64,000 bases of DNA. Source: Bacillota bacterium (GTDB taxonomy: Bacteria > Bacillota > Clostridia > Christensenellales > Aristaeellaceae). The notes under the pieces are model-generated. The model was not told the origin of the DNA, ran no database searches, and saw nothing but the letters and a program-made list of their open reading frames with translations. The stretch lies in contig JAEZQK010000035.1 of assembly GCA_023413135.1 (NCBI GenBank), positions 1 through 64,000 of the forward strand, given 5' to 3'. Below, one piece after another: positions 16,227 to 23,496 of this stretch (within the stretch, counting starts at the first letter, position 1; each line of letters starts with the position of its first letter). The translations under genes and the position numbers were made by a program.

Positions 16227-17200
16227 CAGTACACGCCTTCCTCTCCCACGGCTTTGGCCAGCCGGTTAGTGCCCAGCACCAGCACAAGGCCCACCAGCGA
16301 GCGGAAAAGGCCCGCGACGGTGCTATAGCTTAAGGAACTGACCCCCGGAGGCACCTTGTTGCCCAGGATGCCCACGTCATAGATATATGTGTCAAACACC
16401 ATGCCCACTTCCCGGTTCAGGCTGTTGAGCATCAGATAGATCTGGTCAAAGCCCGTGTCCAGGAAGGAGCCCATGCGCAGTATCAGCAAAATTACAATGG
16501 TGGATTTAATAGAGGGCAGCGTAATGTTCCACAGCTGGCGGAACCGGCCCGCGCCGTCGATAACGGCAGCCTCGTACAGCTGCTCATCCACGCCTGAAAG
16601 CGCCGCCAGGTAGATGATGGTGCCCCAGCCGGCTTCCTTCCAGACAAGTTCGATGATATAGATGGGACGGAACCACTCATGCCCATACAGGAAAGGGATT
16701 TGCTTTAGATCGTTTTGCTGTAGAAGGGAGTTGATAAGACCCCTGGGCGCCGGACCGAGAAGCAGCAGCATCAGGCTGGCGATGACAGCCCAGCTCAAAA
16801 AATGGGGCAGGTATACCAGTGACTGTAGCGTACGCTTGTAGGGGAAATGGCGAACCTCATTGAGCAGGAGCGAGAGAATCAATGGAATGGGAAAGTACAG
16901 CACAATGTTCCACACGGCCAGCGTCATTGTGTTACGCAAAAGCATCCAAAAGTCCTTATGAGCAAAAAACGTGGCGAAATTCTTATACCAGGGATCGGCC
17001 GCCGGGCTGGCTATTCCCTGTACCTCCAGCCCAGGGATATAGCGCAGAAAAACGATCCTCAGCCCCAGCATGGGCAGGAATTTGAACAGAACGTAATAGG
17101 CCAGGGTCGGGATCAGCATGATGTACAGCCATTTGTAGCGCATCAGCCGCCGGAAAAGCTTTGTTCCGGCACTTATCCTTGGCCCTGCGGATTGAAGCAT
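16226..17200 (-). CDS. Carbohydrate ABC transporter permease, LplB/YteP type
   Basis: A 324-residue permease with six predicted membrane helices and a long N-terminal part (YKWLYIMLIPTLAYYVLFKF is the first helix). The EAA loop reads EAAVIDGAGRFRQLWNITLP. Length and sequence match the LplB/YteP partners found with YtcP-like permeases in pectin and rhamnogalacturonan uptake loci. It overlaps the next permease by one base. Its ribosome site is AAGGGTG about 8 nt upstream of the ATG. It probably imports oligogalacturonides delivered by the upstream binding protein. Confidence 0.92.
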   Translation of the reverse strand: MLQSAGPRISAGTKLFRRLMRYKWLYIMLIPTLAYYVLFKFLPMLGLRIVFLRYIPGLEVQGIASPAADPWYKNFATFFAHKDFWMLLRNTMTLAVWNIVLYFPIPLILSLLLNEVRHFPYKRTLQSLVYLPHFLSWAVIASLMLLLLGPAPRGLINSLLQQNDLKQIPFLYGHEWFRPIYIIELVWKEAGWGTIIYLAALSGVDEQLYEAAVIDGAGRFRQLWNITLPSIKSTIVILLILRMGSFLDTGFDQIYLMLNSLNREVGMVFDTYIYDVGILGNKVPPGVSSLSYSTVAGLFRSLVGLVLVLGTNRLAKAVGEEGVY

Positions 17201-17500
17201 ATTCTACACCCTTTCTTTCCGGGGGCTCTGCCCCCAGACCCCCGCCAAAGTGATACATCCCTTTGGAATCCCCTTATCAGGGCGGACCTAATACTAATGG
17301 AAAACATTATCGCGTCGATGGCTGTGAAGAGATTTTTGTGCAATACAAGGAGGCTAAGCGAGGCGTAGCAGCGCTACGCTGAGCGGCAGACGACGCAGTA
17401 GTGCGCGAAAAGATCCACGGCAACGACGCAATAATGTTTGGAAGCAGTATAATACTGATACTTCATATTTCTAAGAATAAGGCCAGCGAGGTCGGCCCCA
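17201..17500. other. Intergenic gap between binding protein and permeases
   Basis: About 350 bp with no convincing gene. At 17221-17235 there is a GGGGGC-TCT-GCCCCC hairpin followed by AGACCCCCGCCAAAG...CTTTGG. The same layout occurs at 45663-45710. A perfect GCGTAGC-AGC-GCTACGC inverted repeat lies near 17374-17390. The gap separates a highly expressed binding-protein gene from its permeases. Confidence 0.6.
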
Positions 17501-17539
17501 AAAAGAAGGGATGGCATGAAGCCGGCTCCATGCCATCCC
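17500..17539 (-). terminator. Terminator after the sugar-binding protein gene
   Basis: CATGCCATCCC/GGGATGGCATG arms (17529-17539 and 17508-17518) form an 11-bp stem with a 10-nt loop. On the minus strand TTCTTTTT follows. It lies 13 nt after the binding-protein stop and upstream of the permeases, so it probably lowers permease expression relative to the binding protein. Confidence 0.8.
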
Positions 17540-17552
17540 GGCTTGAATCGCT

Positions 17553-19094
17553 TTACTTAGCGTTGACGGCCTCGATCAGGTCGTTGCCGCCTTGTTCCAT
17601 CCATTCCTGCACGGCCTTTTCAAAGCCGGCCGCGTCGATCTGACCCATGATGTACTGTACACGGGCGTCGGAAATGGTCAAGGCGATGGAAGCTTCCAGG
17701 CTCATCTGGTCCGGATTGAGCTTGCCAACGCTCAGATCGGGTACGGCGTAGGGCTCGTTGGCCACGGCTTCCAGGTTGATCAAGTCAAGCTGCGTCCTGC
17801 CCTGGCCGAAGTCGGGGGCCACTACACGGCGGGGCGCCAGGGAGATGAACACTTCGTTGGAGCCGTCGGTAACGCGCAGCTGCGCCTGTTCGGGGGTGAT
17901 GGTGATGACGCCGGTCGACTTGTCCTGGGTGTAGTGGAGGTCTTCCACGCCCACGGTAAGGAGCTTGCAGCCGCCGTCTTCTTCTGCGGATTGCAGCTTC
18001 TCAAAGAAGTCCAGAATCCGTTGTACGGTGGCCTCATCCTTCACAGCCGCTTTGGGGATCAGGAAGCCGCCCACGCCGCCTACGGACAGGGTGGAGTTGA
18101 TCACCTGGCTGCCGTTGGGAGCGGTGAGGAGGTAGTTACGGCCGATTTGGGCGGTGGGGGTGATGGTGGAGAAGAGCTGGTCATACTTGCCGCCGGGGTA
18201 ACGGCCATTGGTGGCGGTGGTGAACATGGCGCCCGCTTTGCCTTCGCCAAGGGGCAGGTGCTTGTCATTGCCCTTGATCAAGGCGAAGTCGCTGTTCATG
18301 TAGCCATTGTCATACATGTCCTTGAACAGGTTCAAGGTGTCCATGTACTCGGGGAAGGTGAAGTAAGGCATGATCTTGCCTTCAGCATTTTGCCCCCAGC
18401 GGTTGGGCGCGCCCAGGGCTACGGCCAGGGTGTCGAAGCCGGCGTAGGTCAGTTCCTTATCGGCATCGTCGATGTAGGCAAAGCCGTAGGTGTCTTTTTG
18501 GCCGTTGCCATCCGGATCCTTCTCGGTGAAGGCCTTGGCCATTTCATAGAACTCCTTGGCGGTGGTGGGCACGGGGATACCCAGCTTATCCAGCCAGTCC
18601 TGCCGGTAGAGCATGGCCACGCGGGCACTGGACACCTGGATGGGGAACAGGTAGTTGCGGCCGCCCACGGCGGTCACCGTCATGCAGTAGGGAGTGGTGA
18701 GTTCGTCTTTAAACAGCGGGCGCTGGGTGATGAAATCCGTCAGATCCCAGAACACTCCGAACTGGCAGTCTTCCAAATACTTGGAGTTTTTCGTGAGGCC
18801 ACTGGTGATAACCATCACCATGGGCTGCTCGGTGGAAGCCATCACGGTGTTGTACTTCTGTACAAAGTCGCCCTGGGGCGCATAGGTAATTTGAAGGTCT
18901 ACGTTGCACAGTTTTTCTACGGCTTCCAGCACCGGGTTGCCTTCCTCGCCTACGGTACCGGCGGGGGGCTGCTCGGCAAAGAAGGGGGCTACCATGGTGA
19001 TGACCAGGGGTGCTTCTTCGGCCGAAGCCGCGGTGAAGGCCATCGAGCCCAGCAGCATCAGAGTCGCCAGAAGCAGGGATAAGGTTTTGCGCAT
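17553..19094 (-). CDS. Extracellular sugar-binding protein (LplA-like), probably for oligogalacturonides
   Basis: A 513-residue family 1-type solute-binding protein. The N-terminus MRKTLSLLLATLMLLGSMAF ending in TAASA-EE is a signal peptide with a signal peptidase I site. There is no lipobox cysteine, which is unusual for a binding protein in a Gram-positive cell. The mature part contains the EF-hand-like calcium loop DPDGNGQKD seen in LplA-type proteins. The start has AAGGAGG about 10 nt upstream. It heads the pectin-fragment operon; a terminator follows before the permeases. Substrate is inferred from the downstream Ogl and KdgF genes. Confidence 0.9.
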   Translation of the reverse strand: MRKTLSLLLATLMLLGSMAFTAASAEEAPLVITMVAPFFAEQPPAGTVGEEGNPVLEAVEKLCNVDLQITYAPQGDFVQKYNTVMASTEQPMVMVITSGLTKNSKYLEDCQFGVFWDLTDFITQRPLFKDELTTPYCMTVTAVGGRNYLFPIQVSSARVAMLYRQDWLDKLGIPVPTTAKEFYEMAKAFTEKDPDGNGQKDTYGFAYIDDADKELTYAGFDTLAVALGAPNRWGQNAEGKIMPYFTFPEYMDTLNLFKDMYDNGYMNSDFALIKGNDKHLPLGEGKAGAMFTTATNGRYPGGKYDQLFSTITPTAQIGRNYLLTAPNGSQVINSTLSVGGVGGFLIPKAAVKDEATVQRILDFFEKLQSAEEDGGCKLLTVGVEDLHYTQDKSTGVITITPEQAQLRVTDGSNEVFISLAPRRVVAPDFGQGRTQLDLINLEAVANEPYAVPDLSVGKLNPDQMSLEASIALTISDARVQYIMGQIDAAGFEKAVQEWMEQGGNDLIEAVNAK

Positions 19095-19166
19095 GGTCTT
19101 TCATCCTCCTTGTTATGTGGTTCGGGGCAGGGGGCACGCTTCCTTTTGAAAGGGTCATGATGATTC

Positions 19167-19195
19167 AGTATACCGGCGCTAATAACAACAGACAA
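19167..19195 (-). promoter_or_regulatory. Promoter of the pectin-fragment uptake operon
   Basis: On the minus strand TTGTCT, a 17-nt spacer and TATACT, about 72 nt before the binding-protein start. It lies in the divergent region with the AraC-type regulator gene. Confidence 0.65.
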
Positions 19196-19312
19196 CCGCA
19201 AAACAATAAACTTGATTGACAATTTATGAAAAAACCGATATTCAAAATAGCAACTCATGCGCAAAATCGCAAATTGGACGTTGCTTAAGCGCCTGCATCT
19301 TCCTTGTTGCCT

Positions 19313-19341
19313 TTGCATCCCCGCTTGCGATATGGTATATT
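19313..19341 (+). promoter_or_regulatory. Promoter of the AraC-type regulator gene
   Basis: TTGCAT at 19313-19318, a 17-nt spacer and TATATT at 19336-19341, 36 nt before the start. A second candidate, TTGACA-17-TATTCA, lies at 19216-19244. Confidence 0.55.
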
Positions 19342-19377
19342 GAATATAGTGACAAGAAGACGCTGGAGGCGGGATGG

Positions 19378-21702
19378 ATGCATGAATTTAGAAAGCGTAT
19401 ACGCAAGAAAGTATACAGAACGTTTTTGCTGTCCTTCCTTCTTGTGTTTGTGCTGCCTGCCTCGGCTCTGATCGGCTTTATGACCAACATGCTGGGCACG
19501 GTGGAAAAGGAACTGGAGATATCCAACAGGCTCATGCTGGAACAATTGAAAAGCCAGGCCGACGGGCAGCTCTTTACCGTGATGCGCATAGGGGATACCC
19601 TGGTGGTGGACGATAAGGTGCTGTATTTTTCTTCCATTTCAGACCCTATGCAATACCTGCACAACATCACCTCCTTTCAGACGCTTCGCACCCTCATCCA
19701 GGAAATGACCAGCCTTCAAGTCGCCAACGCCGGCATAAGCAGCAGCTATCTGCATTTTTCCCGCAGCCAGAAGGTGATTGCCAACACCGTCATGACCGGG
19801 CCCGATTATTTCCAGCGCCGCCTGACGGGTGAGTTTTTGACGTATGAGGATTGGCTTAACTATGTGGGCCGCGGGGAAAATGGGTTTGTACGCCGGGATG
19901 AAGGGGCGCTGCGCAATCCGCTTTCCTATATGCGCACCATTTTTAGGGGCGCTGCGCCATCGGTGACCATCGTCATTACACTGGAGGAGAGCATGCTCAG
20001 ACAGTACCAGCAAATGGTGAAGGAAAAGCCGGGCCTGGGCTTCACCATTCTGGATAATAAGGGGCAAGTGCTTTTTTCCACGATGCCGGATGTCACCTTC
20101 ACCGGCTCCGTGAATGTGGCTGCCGCAAACGGTGACGCCCACAGTGTCTTAAGCCCCCAGGGCAAGCTGCGCATCTCCTACAGCCGCAGCGCCGACACGG
20201 GCTGCGTATACGTGGTTTCCATCCCCGAAAGCGTATACTGGACACGATTAAATACCATCCGCCAGGTAAGCGTGCTGCTGGTAACGGTGATCCTGGCGGT
20301 AGGCTTTTTCCTGTCCTTTGCGCTGGCCAAGCGCCAGTACAGGCCCATCCACGCGCTGCGCAGCTTTGTGGAGGGCATTTCCGCCGGAAGTCAAACAGAG
20401 GGCGGCGATGATTTTCAATACCTTCAGGAAATGATGCAGAGCATGAAAAACAGCCGCCTGACCATCAACCAAAGATTGAAGTTCTCCAACCAGAACATGG
20501 AGCACTTTGTGCTGGAATCGCTGATGTGGGGGACATACGGCTCCATCAAAGAAGTGGAGGAGCAGCTGTTGGCCCTGGATATTGCTTACGATAGCGATCA
20601 TTTTGCCGTGGCCGGCTTTTGCGCAGACGGCTTCACCGATAGCGCCGTTTTACCGGAGGATGGGGAGGACGACGCGCAGCTCATGCGCTTTGTGCTTGGC
20701 AACGTGTTTTCCGAACTGCTGGCCGGCTATAATGCCAGGCTTACCGAGCTGCACGGCTGGACGTACGCGCTTTTGTGCCTTCCTGCCGGGGCGGATGCCT
20801 GGCAGGATAAGTTGGAAGAAACGCTGCGCAGCGGCAGGCAGATCCTCAAGGACAATTTTGACCTGGGTATGACCATCGCCGTCAGCTTCCGGGTGCAGGG
20901 CCTGCACAAAATCTCCCAGGCCTACGGCTGGGTGCGGGATGCGCTGGCAGCCCGGCTGCAGGGTGCAGATGAGCTGATCCTTTATTGGAAGCGGGAACCG
21001 GCACAGTTGCCTGTGGAGCGGCTTACAGAGGAGATAGAAGCCATCCTAAGGCGGCTGGAGCAATTGACGGCCGCCGGAGAATGGGAGGAAGCGAAGCATC
21101 AAATCCATCTCATGAAAAAAGCCGCAGCATCACTGCCCGGCTGGACGGTAAAAATGCAGTGCGCCGTTCTTTTGCAGGGGATCATGCAAAACCTGTCGCT
21201 GCGCTTCCCTCCGGAGGAAGTGGAATCCGTTTCCCAGCGGATACAGCAATATATGGAAGCGCCTTCCGCCAAAAATGATTTCCTGGAACTTTCCTATATT
21301 GTGGGATCGGCCTGCGCGCTTTGCGCCTCGGCCGGCGAAAACGTGCGGCGCGCCGATATCGCCCGCAAGGCGGACGATTATATTAGGGAAAATTACGCCA
21401 AAAGCAGCATGTCCATCAGCCGTGTGGCGGAGCATTTGAACCTGACTGCCAGCTACGCTTCCGCCCTGTACAAGCGGCAGACGGGGCAGGCGATGCTGGA
21501 TACCATCAATCTGACACGCATCCACCATGCCAAGCTGCTTTTGACCGGCAGCCACATGAGCCTGGAGCAGGTGGCGGAGAAAGTGGGCTACTACAACAGC
21601 TCCTCCTTCATCCGCGCCTTCAAAAAGTACGAGAGCATCACTCCGGGGCAGTATCGGGCGCTGAAGGGGAACGTTGGCGGGGAGACCGGGATTCCGGGGT
21701 GA
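19378..21702 (+). CDS. Membrane-bound AraC-family regulator (YesS-like)
   Basis: A 774-residue protein starting at the ATG at 19378, 8 nt after GGAGG; upstream in-frame sequence is noncoding promoter DNA. A basic N-terminus is followed by membrane helix 1 (about 15-37), a large extracellular sensor region (about 40-290), membrane helix 2 (about 294-316, VSVLLVTVILAVGFFLSFAL), a HAMP-like stretch, a helical linker, and a C-terminal AraC double helix-turn-helix (about 680-774, with MSISRVAEHLNLTASY and LEQVAEKVGYYNSSSFIRAF). The layout matches YesS, the regulator next to the B. subtilis rhamnogalacturonan locus. It lies divergent from the pectin-fragment operon and is its likely activator. Confidence 0.9.
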   Translation: MHEFRKRIRKKVYRTFLLSFLLVFVLPASALIGFMTNMLGTVEKELEISNRLMLEQLKSQADGQLFTVMRIGDTLVVDDKVLYFSSISDPMQYLHNITSFQTLRTLIQEMTSLQVANAGISSSYLHFSRSQKVIANTVMTGPDYFQRRLTGEFLTYEDWLNYVGRGENGFVRRDEGALRNPLSYMRTIFRGAAPSVTIVITLEESMLRQYQQMVKEKPGLGFTILDNKGQVLFSTMPDVTFTGSVNVAAANGDAHSVLSPQGKLRISYSRSADTGCVYVVSIPESVYWTRLNTIRQVSVLLVTVILAVGFFLSFALAKRQYRPIHALRSFVEGISAGSQTEGGDDFQYLQEMMQSMKNSRLTINQRLKFSNQNMEHFVLESLMWGTYGSIKEVEEQLLALDIAYDSDHFAVAGFCADGFTDSAVLPEDGEDDAQLMRFVLGNVFSELLAGYNARLTELHGWTYALLCLPAGADAWQDKLEETLRSGRQILKDNFDLGMTIAVSFRVQGLHKISQAYGWVRDALAARLQGADELILYWKREPAQLPVERLTEEIEAILRRLEQLTAAGEWEEAKHQIHLMKKAAASLPGWTVKMQCAVLLQGIMQNLSLRFPPEEVESVSQRIQQYMEAPSAKNDFLELSYIVGSACALCASAGENVRRADIARKADDYIRENYAKSSMSISRVAEHLNLTASYASALYKRQTGQAMLDTINLTRIHHAKLLLTGSHMSLEQVAEKVGYYNSSSFIRAFKKYESITPGQYRALKGNVGGETGIPG

Positions 21703-21771
21703 AATGAGAAAAATATGCATGTTGTCTTTTTGATGTATTCCCCATTGGAATGGTATAAAGCATAACTTCAG

Positions 21772-21815
21772 GCAAAAACAAGGCGGTGTGGATTTGCTCC
21801 ACACCGCCTTGTTTC
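21772..21815. terminator. Bidirectional terminator between converging genes
   Basis: AAGGCGGTGTGGA (21780-21792) pairs with TCCACACCGCCTT (21798-21810), a 13-bp perfect stem with a 5-nt loop. GTTTCG follows on the plus strand and GTTTTTGCC on the minus strand. Confidence 0.85.
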
Positions 21816-21832
21816 GCTATGCTTGTTATTCG

Positions 21833-22912
21833 TTACTCGCCAATGGTCAGCGCAGGCTGACGGTTGGCATAGGCTTCCTCAAGAGCCTCCAGAATGAAGC
21901 CGTGGGCGTCGGACAGGCTCATGGTGGCCTGGGAGGTCACATCGGCCAGAACGGCCTTGTCTTCCTCGGTCATGGCAGCCAGCGCCTTGATATCATCTTC
22001 ATTCTCGGAGTTGAGCTTGATGGGCCGGCCGTTGCGGGCGGAGGTATACTTTGAGAACCAGTCGCGGATCTCTTGCACAGTCTTGCCAGTGAAATACGCT
22101 TCATAGGCGTCCATCTGCTTGTACCATTCATTTTGGGGATTCATGTGGTACGTTTCGCCGCGCTCGCGCTTGGTCAGCCAGCCATTGACTTCCGCTTTCA
22201 CAGAATCATCGGTGTTTTCGGAAACGCCCGTCACGGCTTCTTTTTCATGATCGAACACGTTGTAGCCTTCCTTGCCCGGCCAGCCGGAGAAGTGGGGCAT
22301 ACTTTCGCCGTCATAGTTGGGGGTGCTGACTTCGTAGATATCCACGGTCATATCCAGAATACGGCCTTCTTCATCAAACAGCGCGGAGGCCATGGTGACG
22401 TTGAAGGAATAAACCTGGGTTTCGGTGGGATCCTTGCCGGGGCCGACGCGGAAGTTGGGCACGGAGCCAAAGCCCATGTACACGGTTCCGGAGGCCAGCT
22501 TGCTGGGTTCCTTGGCAGCCGCTTCTTCCTCTTGGGCTTCCGGCAGCGTTACGGTTGCGCCGGCCTGCTTCAGGGCACTGGCAACGGCGGTGATAATCCC
22601 CGTGGAGGAGAAAGTGGCGCCGGACTGCACATCCACGCCCGTAACGGTATTGGCGGCGATGATGGCGGGAATCACACTATCCTTCGCCTGGGTGTAGATA
22701 GCTTCGGTGTCCGCGGTTTCCAGGAGCTTGATGTCCTTGATTTTGCCGCCTTCGATGGTGACCTCCACCTTCATTGCGCCGGCGAAGCCTTCCGCTTCAC
22801 CAGCGTAGACGCCGTCCGTGTAAGCGCCTTCCGCTGTGATGCCGGTAGCCATGGCCAGTACGGGCAGGACGCTGAACAGAACGGCCAGCAGGACAGAAAG
22901 GACCTTTTTCAT
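21833..22912 (-). CDS. Secreted FMN-binding (flavinylated) protein
   Basis: A 359-residue protein starting at the ATG at 22912 (AGGAGG 6 nt upstream). Residues 1 to about 22 form a signal peptide without lipobox. Residues 30-120 are an FMN_bind domain with GVYAGEAEGFAGAMKVEVT and the flavinylation motif SGATFSS, where Thr100 would carry FMN added by ApbE. The C-terminal part (about 150-359) has no clear family for me. Such flavoproteins carry electrons outside the membrane, for example in flavin-based extracellular electron transfer or Rnf/Nqr-like systems. No ApbE, Rnf or fumarate reductase gene is nearby, so its redox partner is unknown. Confidence 0.88.
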   Translation of the reverse strand: MKKVLSVLLAVLFSVLPVLAMATGITAEGAYTDGVYAGEAEGFAGAMKVEVTIEGGKIKDIKLLETADTEAIYTQAKDSVIPAIIAANTVTGVDVQSGATFSSTGIITAVASALKQAGATVTLPEAQEEEAAAKEPSKLASGTVYMGFGSVPNFRVGPGKDPTETQVYSFNVTMASALFDEEGRILDMTVDIYEVSTPNYDGESMPHFSGWPGKEGYNVFDHEKEAVTGVSENTDDSVKAEVNGWLTKRERGETYHMNPQNEWYKQMDAYEAYFTGKTVQEIRDWFSKYTSARNGRPIKLNSENEDDIKALAAMTEEDKAVLADVTSQATMSLSDAHGFILEALEEAYANRQPALTIGE

Positions 22913-22959
22913 GGTTCTCCTCCTAAGATATTTAATTCTCCCATCAAGAGATTGTTTAT

Positions 22960-22988
22960 AGTATAACAAATGTTATCGGGATCGTCAA
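22960..22988 (-). promoter_or_regulatory. Promoter of the FMN-binding protein gene
   Basis: On the minus strand TTGACG, a 17-nt spacer and TATACT, about 48 nt before the start. Confidence 0.75.
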
Positions 22989-23047
22989 TGGGTTGTCAAT
23001 CTGTTGAGGCAGCGTCTTTCTTGCCCAGATTGCAATAAAAGACCTGC

Positions 23048-23061
23048 TTTTACCGGTAAAA
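23048..23061. promoter_or_regulatory. Perfect 14-bp palindrome between divergent promoters
   Basis: TTTTACCGGTAAAA sits 6 nt upstream of the -35 box at 23067 and 60 nt behind the divergent FMN-gene -35 box. A dimeric regulator site is a reasonable reading but is inferred. Confidence 0.5.
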
Positions 23062-23066
23062 CCCCA

Positions 23067-23095
23067 TTGACGCGCAACGCTTTGTCTGCTATACT
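23067..23095 (+). promoter_or_regulatory. Strong promoter ahead of the structured RNA and mutS2-like gene
   Basis: TTGACG at 23067-23072, a 17-nt spacer and TATACT at 23090-23095; transcription should start near 23102. Confidence 0.75.
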
Positions 23096-23101
23096 GCTCC
23101 C

Positions 23102-23406
23102 GTAAATACATCATAGGAGGATTTTGGATGTCGGTCTTGTCTGTAAAGGGGCTTCTTAACTGAATCCATGAGGGAATGGACTGCAAGGTGCAGGCAAAGC
23201 CTGTTTGTTTGCGTACCTTCCCGCATCTGCCCTTTACAGACTGCTTCCTGACACCTGCCTGGCCATAGGAAACGACAGAGGGCGCGCCCTCCGGCCCGCT
23301 TTCACGGATCTTTCTCCCGCTTCACTTCAAAACCGGAAGAGAAGTACCGGAAGAAAATATCCCTGAAGCTGGTTTGGACGGCGGACATCTGCCGTTCTTT
23401 TTTTGT
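23102..23406 (+). ncRNA. Structured RNA (leader or independent small RNA), family not recognised
   Basis: About 300 nt lie between a strong promoter and an intrinsic terminator, with no convincing open frame. A perfect 12-bp closing stem joins GTCTGTAAAGGG (23139-23150) to CCCTTTACAGAC (23230-23241). It encloses a large asymmetric bulge on the 5' side (about 20 nt), an inner stem GGGAA/TTCCC (23172-23176 and 23218-23222), and an apical CAGGC-AAA-GCCTG hairpin. A second structured part follows, with two direct ACCGGAAGA repeats (23332 and 23346). The closing-stem, bulge and terminal-hairpin outline resembles 6S RNA in general shape, but I cannot match it to 6S, raiA, T-box or any riboswitch consensus. 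Confidence 0.55.
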
Positions 23407-23407
23407 G
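23378..23407 (+). terminator. First terminator upstream of the mutS2-like gene
   Basis: ACGGC-GGACATCT-GCCGT (23379-23396) followed by TCTTTTTTT. It probably ends the structured RNA. Confidence 0.8.
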
Positions 23408-23409
23408 TG

Positions 23410-23469
23410 ATGCCCGCAGGAGCAATCTGCCCGTATTGGGCTTAAGATGCGAACCTGCGGGCATTTTTC
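23410..23469 (+). terminator. Second hairpin with T-run just before the mutS2-like gene
   Basis: ATGCCCGCAGG (23410-23420) pairs with CCTGCGGGCAT (23454-23464), with an inner GCCC-GTATT-GGGC hairpin and TTTTT directly after. Two terminators in a row before one gene suggest attenuation or a separate small RNA transcript. Confidence 0.7.
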
Positions 23470-23496
23470 TATTGCTTTTGGACTGGAGGAATCTCA

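Noticed and set aside
17592..19082. Long plus-strand open frame of 496 codons
   Set aside because: It lies exactly opposite the binding-protein gene, is Gly/His/Val-rich with no recognisable domain, and has no ribosome site; it is a shadow of the minus-strand gene.
23102..23406. T-box, known riboswitch, RNase P or tmRNA in the structured leader
   Set aside because: No T-box core, no RNase P core pairs, no tmRNA CCA end and no aptamer consensus could be matched by eye; left as unassigned.
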